A DNA stretch of 64,000 nt. Source: Sulfurovum sp. TSL1. Lineage in GTDB: Bacteria > Campylobacterota > Campylobacteria > Campylobacterales > Sulfurovaceae. The position numbers were made by a program, and so were the translations under genes. Numbering within the stretch: the first letter of the stretch is position 1; the number at the start of each line of letters is the position of its first letter. Below, one piece after another: positions 17,870 to 27,627 of the stretch. The stretch is from contig NZ_BPFI01000002.1 of assembly GCF_019972135.1 (NCBI RefSeq), forward strand, positions 62,001 through 126,000, read 5' to 3'. The notes beneath the pieces were generated by a model. That model was not told the origin of the DNA. It searched no databases and saw only the letters and a program-made list of their open reading frames with translations.

Positions 17870-17900
17870 AATGAATCTCCTAAAATCATTTTGGTGCCGG

Positions 17901-17925
17901 GTACTGCACCGATATGGTGCAATAC
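17901..17925. promoter_or_regulatory. Inverted repeat upstream of sbtA/sbtB (candidate operator)
   Basis: Arms GTACTGCACC and GGTGCAATAC around a 5-base GATAT centre, pairing 9 of 10 positions, centred about 45 bp upstream of the sbtA ATG. Location and symmetry suggest a dimeric regulator site (for example a LysR-type carbon regulator) or an attenuating hairpin. Inference only. Confidence 0.45.
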
Positions 17926-18101
17926 TCGATAGCTTTACTTAGATAGCGTCAATGATTGCATGTTTAAATAAGTGAATAAGAGTAACGTGATTTTTAAAAA
18001 TAAGATTTGACAATTAAGATAAAATTTATCCTATTTGAATTAACTGTATCAACAATATACATTTCATGTTAAATAGATAGATTTTGAAGAAAAAAGAAGT
18101 A

Positions 18102-18123
18102 CTTTCGGGCAGAAGCCCGAAAG
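18102..18123 (-). terminator. Terminator of glnA
   Basis: CTTTCGGGC / GCCCGAAAG perfect 9-bp stem with AGAA loop, beginning 7 bases after the glnA stop on the minus strand and followed by a T-rich tract (reverse complement of AAAAAAGAAGT). Classical rho-independent form. Confidence 0.9.
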
Positions 18124-18129
18124 GAAAAA

Positions 18130-19557
18130 TTAGCAAGAGTAAGTTGACATAAATTCGAATGCGGTTGGTCTAGCTTCATCAGGCCAGATCTGTCTCTCAA
18201 ACATATAGTGTTGGTATGTGTCGATAAAATCTTGTGAAAATACAGGTCTCAAGAACTCATTATCCGCGATCAAACCTTCCATCGCTTCTCTGAGTGTATG
18301 AGGCATTTGAGGGATATTCTTCTCTCTGATCTCATCAAGGCTAAGTTCAAAAAGGTCTTCATTCATTGGACCTACCGGAACATATTTGTTTCTGATACCA
18401 TCAAGTCCAGCCATCATCAATGCGGCAAATGCAAGGTAAGGACATGCAGTTGAATCAGGGAAACGAGTCTCAATTCTGGTAGCCATTTCACCTGCACCGT
18501 AAGGAATACGGCAGGCAGCTGATCTGTTTTGACTGGAGTAAGTTAGGATAGATGGTGCTTCAAATCCCGGGACAAGTCTTTTGTAAGAGTTTGTACTTGG
18601 GTTTGTGATAGCCGCTACAGCTTTGGCATGCTTGAAAATACCGCCAAGATAGTGGATGGCCATATCACTAAGGTTTGCGTATTCGCCTTGTTTATAGAAA
18701 AGGTTCTTGCCGTCTTTCCAGATAGATTGGTGTACATGCATTCCATTACCATTGTCTCCAAGAAGAGGTTTTGGCATGAATGTTGCGGTTTTACCGTTGA
18801 GATGTGCTACCATTTTCACTACATATTTGTACTTTTGCACATTATCTGCAGCTTCGATCATCGTACCGAACTTGATACCGATCTCGCCTTGTCCCTGAGC
18901 TACCTCATGGTGACCAAGCATTACTTCAAGACCAACTTCCTCCATGATGAGCATCATTTCAGCTCTAAGGTCAACCATTGAGTCTGTAGGCATTACAGGG
19001 AAGTATCCGCCTTTTGTACCAGGTCTGTGTCCCATGTTTCCATTTTCATAGGCAGTATCACTGCTCCATTGACCTTCTTCCGTATCTACTCTAAAGTATG
19101 CACTGTTCACATCATCTCTGAACTTCACATCATCGAAGATGAAAAATTCATTTTCAGGACCAAAATATGCAACATCACCGATATTCATCTCTTCAAGATA
19201 TTCAAGTGATTTTTTAGCGATCGATCTTGGACATTTTTCATACATTTGACCTTTGTAAATGTCATATACGTCACAGATCACGATAATAGTACTGTCCGCG
19301 GTGAAAGGATCAAGGAATGCAGTAGGAACATCCGGTTTAAGGATCATGTCTGATTGGTTGATCGGCTGCCATGCATCGATAGAAGAGCCATCAAATGGTA
19401 GACCTGCATCCAGCATCTCAGGTGTTACAGCACTCATTCTGTAACTGATATGGTGCCATGCACCTTTAATGTCCGTAAACCTAAAGTCTACAAACTCTAC
19501 TTCATTTTCTTTGCAATATTTGTAAAACTCATCTATGTTGTTAACAAATTTACCCAT
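18130..19557 (-). CDS. glnA: Glutamine synthetase, type I
   Basis: ATP-dependent amination of glutamate; dodecameric GSI of 475 residues. The N-terminal beta-grasp domain has [13 protein letters not shown]; the catalytic domain has the metal/substrate motifs [38 protein letters not shown] and [11 protein letters not shown]. The segment homologous to the adenylylation site (NLYDLP in E. coli) reads DLFELS, with Phe in place of Tyr. So GlnE-type control seems impossible, as also reported for Helicobacter-type enzymes. It is monocistronic with its own terminator; a -10-like TACAAT lies upstream. Confidence 0.97.
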   Translation of the reverse strand: MGKFVNNIDEFYKYCKENEVEFVDFRFTDIKGAWHHISYRMSAVTPEMLDAGLPFDGSSIDAWQPINQSDMILKPDVPTAFLDPFTADSTIIVICDVYDIYKGQMYEKCPRSIAKKSLEYLEEMNIGDVAYFGPENEFFIFDDVKFRDDVNSAYFRVDTEEGQWSSDTAYENGNMGHRPGTKGGYFPVMPTDSMVDLRAEMMLIMEEVGLEVMLGHHEVAQGQGEIGIKFGTMIEAADNVQKYKYVVKMVAHLNGKTATFMPKPLLGDNGNGMHVHQSIWKDGKNLFYKQGEYANLSDMAIHYLGGIFKHAKAVAAITNPSTNSYKRLVPGFEAPSILTYSSQNRSAACRIPYGAGEMATRIETRFPDSTACPYLAFAALMMAGLDGIRNKYVPVGPMNEDLFELSLDEIREKNIPQMPHTLREAMEGLIADNEFLRPVFSQDFIDTYQHYMFERQIWPDEARPTAFEFMSTYSC

Positions 19558-19627
19558 GTAATTACTCCTAAATTAAAAATTTTCCATATTGTATCCATAA
19601 ATCAATTAGTTATATCAGTATTTGTGC

Positions 19628-20407
19628 TTAAAAAATAACCAATTGTCGATCTCGCCCTTCGAAAGTAGCAGCTTTTGTATATCCGACATCTTTTACAAGT
19701 GCGGTTGCAACGTCATATCCGAATCCTACCTGCTCGACAGCATGTGCATCTGAAGAGAAAGTAATAGGGATATCAAGCGCATACGCTTCTTCCAGTAATT
19801 CTCTTGAAGGGTAGAGTTCACCAACAGGCTTGCGAAGACCGGCTGTATTGACTTCTAAGACCATGTTTGATCTCTTGATGGCATGAAGTGCATCTTTTGC
19901 CAGGAGTCTTACATCTTTTTTGGGCATGAATTTAAATACTTTGATCAAGTCAAGGTGTCCAACGATGTCGAACTTCCCGGATCTTGCCATCGCCTCAGTG
20001 GCTTCAAAATAGGCTTGCCAGATCTCATCTATATCTTTGTTCTTCCATCCGGCGATGAATTCAGGGTTGTCAAAACTCCACTTGTCTATGAAGTGTACGG
20101 AGCCTATCAGGTAGTCTACTTCTGCATCTAAAACGCGATCGTCCATGTGTCCCGGAAGGTAATCCACTTCATAACCGAACAGTATCTTGATATCGTTTTT
20201 GTACCGTTCTTTGGCACCCAAAATATCATCGGTATAGGCCTGCATCTCTTCAAATGCAAGACGGTAGTGCGGATCAAAATCCATGGGTGCATGTTCGGAA
20301 AACCCATAAATATCGATACCCAGTTCTATGGCTTTTTGGATGTATTCATCCACCGTACCTTCAGCATGGTTACAACGTGTTGTGTGATTATGTATATCTA
20401 TTCTCAT
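19628..20407 (-). CDS. hisK: PHP-domain histidinol-phosphatase
   Basis: 259-residue PHP-superfamily phosphohydrolase with the metal-binding motifs HNHTTRCNHAEGTVDEY at the N-terminus, GFSEHAPM, GSVHFIDKW, DIVGHLDLIKVF and SSDAHAVEQVG. This set and length fit the HisK/HolPase type, which dephosphorylates histidinol phosphate in histidine synthesis. Other PHP phosphatases share much of the pattern, so substrate is inferred. It is divergent from trhP, about 80 bp apart, with no his genes nearby. Confidence 0.85.
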   Translation of the reverse strand: MRIDIHNHTTRCNHAEGTVDEYIQKAIELGIDIYGFSEHAPMDFDPHYRLAFEEMQAYTDDILGAKERYKNDIKILFGYEVDYLPGHMDDRVLDAEVDYLIGSVHFIDKWSFDNPEFIAGWKNKDIDEIWQAYFEATEAMARSGKFDIVGHLDLIKVFKFMPKKDVRLLAKDALHAIKRSNMVLEVNTAGLRKPVGELYPSRELLEEAYALDIPITFSSDAHAVEQVGFGYDVATALVKDVGYTKAATFEGRDRQLVIF

Positions 20408-20486
20408 AGGCTGATTTTAGCATAAAAACTGTTTTTTACCACTAATAGGATAAAATAAGAACCAAATAAATTCTATTAGGCAAAAG

Positions 20487-21848
20487 ATGACAGATCAAAA
20501 TAAAGTAGAACTTTTAGCACCGGCAGGTAACCTGGAGAAGATGAAAATCGCTCTGAACTATGGGGCAGATGCCGTCTATGGGGGTACAAGTACCTTTTCA
20601 CTACGTATTCGTTCAGGTAAAGAGTTCGATATGGAATCTTATGCCGAGGGAATAGCGTATGCCCATGCACGGGGAAAGAAAGTTTACTCTACCGTGAATT
20701 CATTTCCATTTAATTCACAAATGAAACTCTATGAAAACCACATTGCCAAGATAGCCGAGCTTAAACCCGATGCGCTGATCGTCTCGAGCCCGGGTGTGGT
20801 AAAGATAGCCAATCGTATTGCACCGGACATTCCTATCCACCTCTCTACGCAGGCCAACGTCATGAATGCCATGGATGCAGAGGTCTATTATGACCTCGGG
20901 GTCAAGCGTATTATCGTTGCGCGTGAAATAAGTTTGAAAGACTGTGAAGCCATCAAACATCATCTGCCTGACCTTGAACTGGAGATATTTGTGCATGGCT
21001 CGATGTGTTTTGCCTACTCGGGACGCTGTCTCATCTCTTCACTGCAAACGGGGCGTGTACCTAACCGTGGATCCTGTGCCAATGACTGCCGTTTCCCGTA
21101 TGAGGTCTACGCACATAACCCGGAGTCAGGAACCACATTCCGGCTGGATGAAGAAGAGGGGATCGGTACCTATATCATGAATGCCAAAGATATGAATATG
21201 GCATCACATATCGACGAGATACTCAAATCAGGTGTCATAGACTCTCTGAAGATAGAGGGACGTACCAAGTCACCTTACTACGCGGCTGTGGTGACCAAAG
21301 CCTATCGCCATGCGATCGATGATTTCTATGCCAATGATTTTGATGCTGCACGCTATCAGGCAGAACTCAACACCACGCAGAACCGCGGCTTTACAGATGC
21401 CTATCTGCTCTCGCGGCCTTTTGATAGAAGTGAGACAGAATCGAACGATTTCTCGATACAGTACGGTACCCATCAGGTGGCCGGACTTGTCCTGGAAGAC
21501 GGTCTGACATGGAAATGTAAGGACAAGACGTGTGTGGGGGACAGTGTAGAGATCGTTCTGCCCTTAGATGCAACGGTTGAACTGGTAGACAATGATATAG
21601 GTAAGATAGAAGAGTTAGACGGGAAGTATTGGCTGACATTTAAAAAAATGCTTTCCGAATCAGGCAAGGAGTTTGAGTGTATTCACTCGGGTGACCTGAA
21701 CAATATACTTTTACCTGCGAAACTTCCGGGGTATACTATATTAAGACGTGAGATCGCAGAAGCATTGGAGAATAAGGGATTGACAGAGAGTTCAACGCCG
21801 ATGAAGCAAGAGCCAGAAAGTAAACCAACAAGTAAGGATATGAAATGA
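20487..21848 (+). CDS. trhP: Peptidase-U32-family tRNA hydroxylation protein (TrhP/YegQ-like)
   Basis: 453 residues. The N-terminal TIM-barrel-like U32 domain begins ELLAPAGNLEKMKIALNYGADAV. The U32 signature and cysteine cluster (EIFVHGSMCFAYSGRC, then RGSCANDCRFPYE) are present, the cysteines likely binding an iron-sulfur cluster. Family members TrhP/YegQ make 5-hydroxyuridine at tRNA position 34 from prephenate-derived chemistry; assignment within U32 is inferred. The C-terminal ~100 residues form a beta-barrel-like domain. It overlaps purE by four bases (ATGA), implying translational coupling. Confidence 0.85.
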   Translation: MTDQNKVELLAPAGNLEKMKIALNYGADAVYGGTSTFSLRIRSGKEFDMESYAEGIAYAHARGKKVYSTVNSFPFNSQMKLYENHIAKIAELKPDALIVSSPGVVKIANRIAPDIPIHLSTQANVMNAMDAEVYYDLGVKRIIVAREISLKDCEAIKHHLPDLELEIFVHGSMCFAYSGRCLISSLQTGRVPNRGSCANDCRFPYEVYAHNPESGTTFRLDEEEGIGTYIMNAKDMNMASHIDEILKSGVIDSLKIEGRTKSPYYAAVVTKAYRHAIDDFYANDFDAARYQAELNTTQNRGFTDAYLLSRPFDRSETESNDFSIQYGTHQVAGLVLEDGLTWKCKDKTCVGDSVEIVLPLDATVELVDNDIGKIEELDGKYWLTFKKMLSESGKEFECIHSGDLNNILLPAKLPGYTILRREIAEALENKGLTESSTPMKQEPESKPTSKDMK

Positions 21849-22339
21849 AGTTTGTATCGATCGTAATGGAAAGTAAAAGTGACTACAGTGTGATGTCCGA
21901 GTGTTCAGAAACACTGAAAAAATTCGGTGTACCGTTTGAGCTTGTCATCTCTTCAGCACACAGAAGCCTTGAGAGAACGATGCAGTACGTCAAGGAGTCT
22001 GAAGCCAAAGGGGCACAGGTCTACATTGCTGCTTCGGGTATGGCGGCACACCTTGCAGGCGCTTTGGCAGCAGCTACGAGTAAACCCGTACTCGGTGTAC
22101 CTATGGAGAGTGGGGCACTGAAAGGTGAAGATGCGCTGCTATCTACCGTCATGATGACAGCAGGTATGCCCGTAGGTACACTTGCCATTGGCAAATCAGG
22201 TGCGGTCAATGCTGCGTATTTGGCTATACAGATCATGGCACTGCAGGATGATGAACTTAAAGTCAAACTCCAAGAAGACCGCATAAGCAAAGCAAAAAAA
22301 GTAGAACTTGATTCTTCAGAGATTGAAACGATACTGTAA
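21845..22339 (+). CDS. purE: PurE-like protein, divergent paralog
   Basis: 164 residues of the PurE fold (N5-carboxyaminoimidazole ribonucleotide mutase). The catalytic SAHR is kept, but the first nucleotide loop reads VMESKSD where the family has MGSxSD, and GGAAHLPG becomes GMAAHLAG. The C-terminal [18 protein letters not shown] is kept. It sits in the trhP-purE-glyQ arrangement usual in Campylobacterota, while a second, canonical PurE is at 24436 next to purK. It may still be an active mutase or may have changed role. Confidence 0.8.
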   Translation: MKFVSIVMESKSDYSVMSECSETLKKFGVPFELVISSAHRSLERTMQYVKESEAKGAQVYIAASGMAAHLAGALAAATSKPVLGVPMESGALKGEDALLSTVMMTAGMPVGTLAIGKSGAVNAAYLAIQIMALQDDELKVKLQEDRISKAKKVELDSSEIETIL

Positions 22340-22363
22340 AATTAACACTAGGTAGAAATATAG

Positions 22364-23257
22364 ATGAACAAAAACGCCATCACATTTAGTGAACTACTCC
22401 TCAAATTACAACAATTTTGGGCAGAACATGGGTGCAATATCGTGCAACCCTATGATATCCCTTCGGGTGCAGGGACATTCCACCCTGCTACATTGCTGAG
22501 AAGCCTGGACTCTCAGCCATGGTCAGCTGCGTATGTGGCCCCTTCTCGCCGTCCGACAGATGGACGTTATGGGGAAAACCCTAACCGTCTTGGTGCCTAC
22601 TATCAGTTTCAAGCACTGATCAAGCCCAGTCCTGACAACATTCAAGAGCTTTATTTGAAGTCTTTGGAGTACCTGGGGTTAAACCTGCAAGAGCATGACA
22701 TCCGTTTTGTAGAAGACAACTGGGAGTCTCCTACCTTGGGTGCCTGGGGGCTTGGCTGGGAAGTATGGCTTGATGGTATGGAAGTGACACAGTTTACCTA
22801 CTTTCAGCAGGTCGGCGGTATCGCCTGTGACCCTGTAGCGGTGGAGATCACGTATGGTACAGAGAGACTTGCGATGTATCTGCAAGGGGTAGATTCCGTG
22901 TACGATCTGGTTTGGAACCGTATGGGTGACACTATAACAACGTATGGAGATGTACATAAAGAGACAGAGTATGAGTTCTCCAAGTATCATTTTGAAGTCG
23001 CCAATGTAGAGAACCTGTTCCAGCATTTCGAAGATGCCTCCAGAGAATGTGAAGTCTGTCTGGAGGCAGGTCTGCCTTTACCGGCCTATGACCAGTGTAT
23101 GATCGCCTCACATGCTTTTAATGTACTCGATGCAAGAAAAGCGATCTCCCAGGCACAGAGACAGAACTATATTTTAAAAGTAAGAGAACTCTCTATAGGG
23201 TGTGCAAAACTTTATAAAGCGCAAGAGCAAGAGCGTAATGAACGTGTTAGAGGATAG
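22364..23257 (+). CDS. glyQ: Glycine--tRNA ligase alpha subunit
   Basis: 297-residue catalytic subunit of the tetrameric bacterial glycyl-tRNA synthetase. Motifs: [50 protein letters not shown], and [11 protein letters not shown]. Length is normal. The beta subunit (glyS) is not in the window, so the two subunits are encoded apart. It follows purE by 24 bases in the same direction, and purK follows 30 bases on, so all are probably co-transcribed. Confidence 0.97.
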   Translation: MNKNAITFSELLLKLQQFWAEHGCNIVQPYDIPSGAGTFHPATLLRSLDSQPWSAAYVAPSRRPTDGRYGENPNRLGAYYQFQALIKPSPDNIQELYLKSLEYLGLNLQEHDIRFVEDNWESPTLGAWGLGWEVWLDGMEVTQFTYFQQVGGIACDPVAVEITYGTERLAMYLQGVDSVYDLVWNRMGDTITTYGDVHKETEYEFSKYHFEVANVENLFQHFEDASRECEVCLEAGLPLPAYDQCMIASHAFNVLDARKAISQAQRQNYILKVRELSIGCAKLYKAQEQERNERVRG

Positions 23258-23287
23258 CGTTAGTTTCTGCATAGAAAGGGTAGACTC

Positions 23288-24448
23288 ATGATCGAAAAAC
23301 TGGTAACTTCAAGTTTAAAAATGGGGGTCATTGCCGGCGGTCAGCTTGGCAAGATGCTGATTCAAGAGGCTAGTAAATGGGATATTTCCACCTACATACT
23401 TGACCCGGATGAAGGATGTTCTGCACACAATGTGGCTTCTGTGCATGTGATAGGGGATTTTAACGACTTCGATACGGTCTATGAATTCGGAAAGCGTGTG
23501 GATATTTTGACCTTTGAACTTGAAAATGTCAATATCGAAGCCTTGCAAAAGCTGAAATCCGAGGGACTCAGGATCGTTCCGGACCCTGATATATTGGCAC
23601 TCATTCAGGACAAAGGGCTCCAAAAAGAGTTCTATGCAAAGCACGCACTGCCGACTTCTTCGTTTATATGCTGTGAAAAGGAAGAAGAGATCAGAGAAGC
23701 CCTTCAAACAGGAAAACTTGCCTACCCCTTTGTGCAAAAGTTGCGAAAAGGCGGATATGACGGACGTGGTGTATCACTGATCCATAACAGTGACAAAACA
23801 CTTTTAGAGGGTACTTCTGTTCTAGAGGAAAAAGTGGATATCGATAAAGAGATCGCTGTGATCGCTGCAAGAAACAGTGCAGGGGAAGTACGTTGTTTCC
23901 CTGCGGTGGAGATGACCTTCAATGATGAGACAAACCTGGTAGAAGAGATCTTCTGTCCTGCGGATATTACACAGGAACAGGTACAAACAGCAGAAGCATT
24001 GGCGATAGATATCATTGAAAAGTTGGATATGGTCGGACTTTTGGCTATCGAGTTCTTTATAGACAAACAAGGCCAGATACTTATCAATGAAGTGGCTCCA
24101 CGACCGCATAACAGCGGGCACCATACCATAGACAGTGTTGTGACCTCCCAATTGGAACAGTTGCTCCGAGCAATACTGGACCTGCCTTTGGGAAGTACGA
24201 AGCTGACCAGTGCTTCAGTGATGCTGAACCTATTGGGGGAACCGGGGTATGAAGGGCCGGTCTATTATGAGGGGTTTAGTGAGTCTCTTGCCATAGAGGG
24301 GGTCAAGGTCCATCTTTATGGTAAAAAAAGCACAAGACCTTCAAGAAAGATGGGACATGTCACAGTCTTGGCAGATACGGTTGAAAATGCATTCAAAAAA
24401 GCAGACAAAGTGAAAAATATACTAAAGGTGAAATCATGGAAAATGTAG
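23288..24448 (+). CDS. purK: N5-carboxyaminoimidazole ribonucleotide synthase
   Basis: ATP-grasp enzyme of purine synthesis that carboxylates AIR with bicarbonate to N5-CAIR. 386 residues; GVIAGGQLGKMLIQEASKW dinucleotide-like start, DPDEGCSAHN, KLRKGGYDGRGV, and NEVAPRPHNSGHHTID. The start at 23288 has AAAGGG upstream; an ATG at 23321 would give the more usual N-terminal length and is an alternative. It overlaps the second purE by 13 bases, which identifies that PurE as its partner. Confidence 0.95.
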   Translation: MIEKLVTSSLKMGVIAGGQLGKMLIQEASKWDISTYILDPDEGCSAHNVASVHVIGDFNDFDTVYEFGKRVDILTFELENVNIEALQKLKSEGLRIVPDPDILALIQDKGLQKEFYAKHALPTSSFICCEKEEEIREALQTGKLAYPFVQKLRKGGYDGRGVSLIHNSDKTLLEGTSVLEEKVDIDKEIAVIAARNSAGEVRCFPAVEMTFNDETNLVEEIFCPADITQEQVQTAEALAIDIIEKLDMVGLLAIEFFIDKQGQILINEVAPRPHNSGHHTIDSVVTSQLEQLLRAILDLPLGSTKLTSASVMLNLLGEPGYEGPVYYEGFSESLAIEGVKVHLYGKKSTRPSRKMGHVTVLADTVENAFKKADKVKNILKVKSWKM

Positions 24449-24936
24449 TGGTGAGTATTGTGATGGGATCAGATTCTGATCTTCCTGTAATGCAGGAGGC
24501 TGCCAAGATGTTGGAGCAGTTCAATGTCGGATATGAGCTGGATATCGTCTCGGCACATAGAACACCGGAAAAACTTTTTGAGTTTTCCGCCAATGCGCAT
24601 AAGCGCGGCATTCAAGTCATCATCGCAGGAGCAGGGGGTGCTGCGCATCTTCCGGGCATGATCGCTTCCCTGTCCCCGTTGCCGGTCATAGGTGTGCCAG
24701 TGAAATCAAGCAACTCTATTGACGGGTGGGATTCGGTGCTCTCCATACTGCAGATGCCTGGAGGTGTACCGGTGGCTACAGTGGCGCTCAACGGTGCCAA
24801 GAATGCCGGTATACTTGCAGCGCAGATCGTCTCCACTGCCTGTGAAGAGACCAGAGATGAGATCATCGCCTATAAACAGGGTCTTGCGGACCAAGTGATG
24901 GAGAAGTCAAAAAGAGTGAGATCTCAGAGAGTTTAG
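24436..24936 (+). CDS. purE: N5-carboxyaminoimidazole ribonucleotide mutase (canonical PurE)
   Basis: 166 residues with all class I PurE motifs: VMGSDSDLPVM, SAHRTPEKL, GAGGAAHLPGM, PVIGVPVKSSN, SILQMPGGVPVATVALNGAKNA. It converts N5-CAIR made by PurK to CAIR. The start lies 13 bases inside purK, a typical coupled pair. It is the second purE gene within 2.6 kb and is much closer to the general bacterial consensus than the copy at 21845. nif3 begins one base after its stop. Confidence 0.95.
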   Translation: MENVVVSIVMGSDSDLPVMQEAAKMLEQFNVGYELDIVSAHRTPEKLFEFSANAHKRGIQVIIAGAGGAAHLPGMIASLSPLPVIGVPVKSSNSIDGWDSVLSILQMPGGVPVATVALNGAKNAGILAAQIVSTACEETRDEIIAYKQGLADQVMEKSKRVRSQRV

Positions 24937-24937
24937 T

Positions 24938-25666
24938 ATGAAGCTGCAAGAGATATATGATCATTTAGATCAAATAAGCCCCTTTGAACTTCAGGAAAAG
25001 TGGGACAACTCCGGACTGATCGTAGGTGAGTTGTCCAGAGAAGTATCACAGGTCGTAGTGGCACTGGACATTGATGAAGAGATGATAGAGGCTGCAGAGA
25101 TAGATACACTGTTTGTTGTACACCATCCCCTTATCTTTGGAAACATGACGCAACTCGATTTTGCCAAGTACCCTGCGAACCTTATCGAAAAGATGATATT
25201 GAAAAAGCACTCTCTTATCGCTTTGCATACCAATTTTGACCAGACACATTTGAACAGGTATGTGTTTGAAAAGATCTTAGGGTTCCAAACTGTGTCACAA
25301 GATCCTTTTATATGTACGGCCAAAGGAGAGTGGCACTATAAAGAGCTTTTGACCCTTTTAAAAGAGAGGCTGAACTTGCCGACACTCAAGGTCATAGGCA
25401 AAAAAGAGAAGATCAGATCTATCGCTTTAACCACAGGTGCAGGGGCATCACTGATGGATGAAGTTGAGGCTGACTGTTTTCTGACCGGAGATATAAAATA
25501 TCATGATGCGATGAAAGCAATGAGCGAAGATTTGATGATGGTAGACATCGGACACTATGAGAGTGAAAAGTTTTTTGCAGAGATCATTTTGGATGAGTTG
25601 AAAGTTTTACCTCTTTTAGCTATAATTTCAAATTCAAAAAACCCATTTCATATTGAAACAATATAA
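24938..25666 (+). CDS. Nif3-like dinuclear metal-centre protein
   Basis: 242-residue member of the Nif3/YbgI (DUF34) family, thought to bind two metal ions; GTP cyclohydrolase-like and other roles have been suggested without a settled function. Metal ligands seen: VVHHPLIFG, ALHTNFDQTHLNRYV, and the C-terminal DIGHYESEKFFAE. Start ATG one base after purE. The end of the gene contains the -10 box of the next gene. Confidence 0.9.
   Translation: MKLQEIYDHLDQISPFELQEKWDNSGLIVGELSREVSQVVVALDIDEEMIEAAEIDTLFVVHHPLIFGNMTQLDFAKYPANLIEKMILKKHSLIALHTNFDQTHLNRYVFEKILGFQTVSQDPFICTAKGEWHYKELLTLLKERLNLPTLKVIGKKEKIRSIALTTGAGASLMDEVEADCFLTGDIKYHDAMKAMSEDLMMVDIGHYESEKFFAEIILDELKVLPLLAIISNSKNPFHIETI
25621..25626 (+). 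promoter_or_regulatory. Promoter -10 for the zinc-ribbon gene
   Basis: TATAAT preceded by TTTTAGC inside the 3' end of the nif3-like gene, about 100 bp before the next start at 25728. Fits the relaxed Campylobacterota sigma-70 promoter pattern. Inference. Confidence 0.45.
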
Positions 25667-25727
25667 AGTATGGGACAAACCTCTCAAAATAACCATTGAG
25701 AACCCTTAAACGCCAAAAGGACAGAGA

Positions 25728-26447
25728 TTGAACAAACATCTAAAAGAGCTCATCGAGCTTTCAAAAATTGACAAGGCTATAGACAGTTATACTCCGCAGC
25801 TTGAAGCAGCAAATAAAAAAGTTGCAAAAGTAGAAAAGAAGATCAATGCTGCACAGGAAGAACTTGATACATTAAATGCAAGTATCGTTGAAAATGATGC
25901 AAAAGTAAAGACATTTGAAGAGCAGCTTACAATGCTGAATGAGCAATTGGCTTCAAATGCTAAAAAGTCTAAAGATATCACTACTGAAAAAGAGATGAAA
26001 GCACTCTCTTTGGAAGAAGATATCGCTAAAGAAAAGATGACATTTGCCAATGAAGAGATCGAAAGACTTCAGAAGATCAATGAAACGACTACATTGCTTG
26101 TAGAAGAAGCGAAGGCAAAAGTAGAAGCATTGGCTGCAGAAGCAGAATCGGTCAATGAAGTGGTATCTGCAGAAAAAGCAGAGATCGAAAAAAACAAGGG
26201 TGAACTTTTTGTTGAAAGAGAAAAACTCAGTAGAGATCTTGAACAAAAAGTACTTGCATTTTATGAGAAGATCCGTATTTGGGCAGGCAATACAGCAGTG
26301 GTCCCCGTGAAGAAACAAGCATGTTACGGATGTTATATGAAGCTCAATGACAAAACGTATTCTGAAGTGATCAAAGCAGATGAGATCTGTAATTGTCCAC
26401 ACTGTGGTAGAATTCTCTATATTGAGAGTGTTACGGAAGAAGCATAA
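25728..26447 (+). CDS. Coiled-coil protein with C-terminal C4 zinc ribbon (CT398/CdsZ-like)
   Basis: 239 residues. Residues ~20-180 are a long, Glu/Lys/Ala-rich coiled-coil hairpin. The C-terminus carries a zinc ribbon CYGCYMKLND followed about 20 residues later by CNCPHCGRILY. This is the architecture of the conserved zinc-ribbon family (COG1579), some members of which bind regulators or secretion components. It sits between nif3 and waaA. Role in this organism unknown. The start codon is TTG. Confidence 0.85.
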   Translation: MNKHLKELIELSKIDKAIDSYTPQLEAANKKVAKVEKKINAAQEELDTLNASIVENDAKVKTFEEQLTMLNEQLASNAKKSKDITTEKEMKALSLEEDIAKEKMTFANEEIERLQKINETTTLLVEEAKAKVEALAAEAESVNEVVSAEKAEIEKNKGELFVEREKLSRDLEQKVLAFYEKIRIWAGNTAVVPVKKQACYGCYMKLNDKTYSEVIKADEICNCPHCGRILYIESVTEEA

Positions 26448-26457
26448 GTGATGTACT

Positions 26458-27627
26458 ATGGAGAAACTTTTCTTTTTTCTCTATAGTGTTCTCTCTTTTT
26501 TCCTTTATCTACTGGCCCTTCCTCTTTTAGCATTATTCTCTTTTAAAACCAAGTATAAAGATTCGCTGCCCGCAAGATTTTTCTTATGGAACAACAAGCC
26601 TTTAAAACCTGATGGTATCTGGTTTCACTCTTGCAGTTTCGGAGAAGCAAAAGCCATCAGATCTTTAGTGGATAGACTGCCGCAAGGGAGTCTGCGTATG
26701 AGTACCACCACGCACACAGGTTTTAAAGTGATAGAAGAGTACACGCAAGAGAGCAGATATCTGCCTTTTGAACCTTTGCTGTTCGGCTGGCTGAAACCGC
26801 AAAAGGCACTGGTGGTGATGGAAGCTGAGTTTTGGTATCTTCTTTTTACATTGGCACAGAGCAGAGGGGCTAAAACCCTACTGATCAATGCACGTATGAG
26901 CGACAGATCTTTCCCCAGGTACAAAAAGATAGGATGGCTCTACAGAGAGATCTTTAAGCACATCGATGAAGTGTACGCACAAACAGCCAAAGACAAAGAG
27001 CGTTTGGAGTCTCTGGGTGCTAAAAATGTTGTGGTTACGGGTAATATCAAGCTGGCACATTTGCCTGCTGTCACCAAAGAGATCCAAAAACCTTCCCGTC
27101 TGGTTGTCTGTGGAGCGAGTACACATGAGGGGGAAGAGGCACTGATCCTGGATGCCTTTGTCGCATTGAAAAAGGAACATCCCGAAGCCGTTCTGCTTTT
27201 GGTACCGCGTCATCCTGAACGTTTTGAAAAAGTGGCAAAAATGATGGAGGCGTATGCTGACAGATATCAGTTCACGGCACAGCGTTATTCCCAAAATGAA
27301 GTGCTGGGCTCTGATATGATCTTAGTCGATGTCCTGGGTGAACTGGTCAATCTATATGCCGTCAGTGACATTGTGATACTTGGCGGGGCATTTGAACCTA
27401 TAGGCGGGCATAACGCGGCAGAGGCAGCACAGTTCGGATGCAAGATCATCTCAGGAGAACACTACTTCAACCAAAAAGATATTTTTGATGCCATTGAGGG
27501 TATCGCAGTCGTAGAGGCATCCAATCTTACAAGAAGATTGCTGCAGCATGGATTGCTTAAACCCACCAGGATAAAAAACAAGAGTGACATCACACGTATC
27601 ACTGAGAGCTTAGAGCGTGTTTTATAA
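26458..27627 (+). CDS. waaA: 3-deoxy-D-manno-octulosonic acid (Kdo) transferase
   Basis: Transfers Kdo from CMP-Kdo to lipid A precursors at the inner-membrane face; 389 residues, GT30 family. N-terminal membrane anchor (~residues 3-24), then WFHSCSFGEAKAIRSL (acceptor-side Glu in SFGE), TTTHTGFK, the linking GNIKLAH, and the donor-site stretch GGAFEPIGGHNAAEAAQFG. The start overlaps nothing and lies 10 bases after the zinc-ribbon gene. The following yggU begins 11 bases inside it. Confidence 0.95.
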   Translation: MEKLFFFLYSVLSFFLYLLALPLLALFSFKTKYKDSLPARFFLWNNKPLKPDGIWFHSCSFGEAKAIRSLVDRLPQGSLRMSTTTHTGFKVIEEYTQESRYLPFEPLLFGWLKPQKALVVMEAEFWYLLFTLAQSRGAKTLLINARMSDRSFPRYKKIGWLYREIFKHIDEVYAQTAKDKERLESLGAKNVVVTGNIKLAHLPAVTKEIQKPSRLVVCGASTHEGEEALILDAFVALKKEHPEAVLLLVPRHPERFEKVAKMMEAYADRYQFTAQRYSQNEVLGSDMILVDVLGELVNLYAVSDIVILGGAFEPIGGHNAAEAAQFGCKIISGEHYFNQKDIFDAIEGIAVVEASNLTRRLLQHGLLKPTRIKNKSDITRITESLERVL

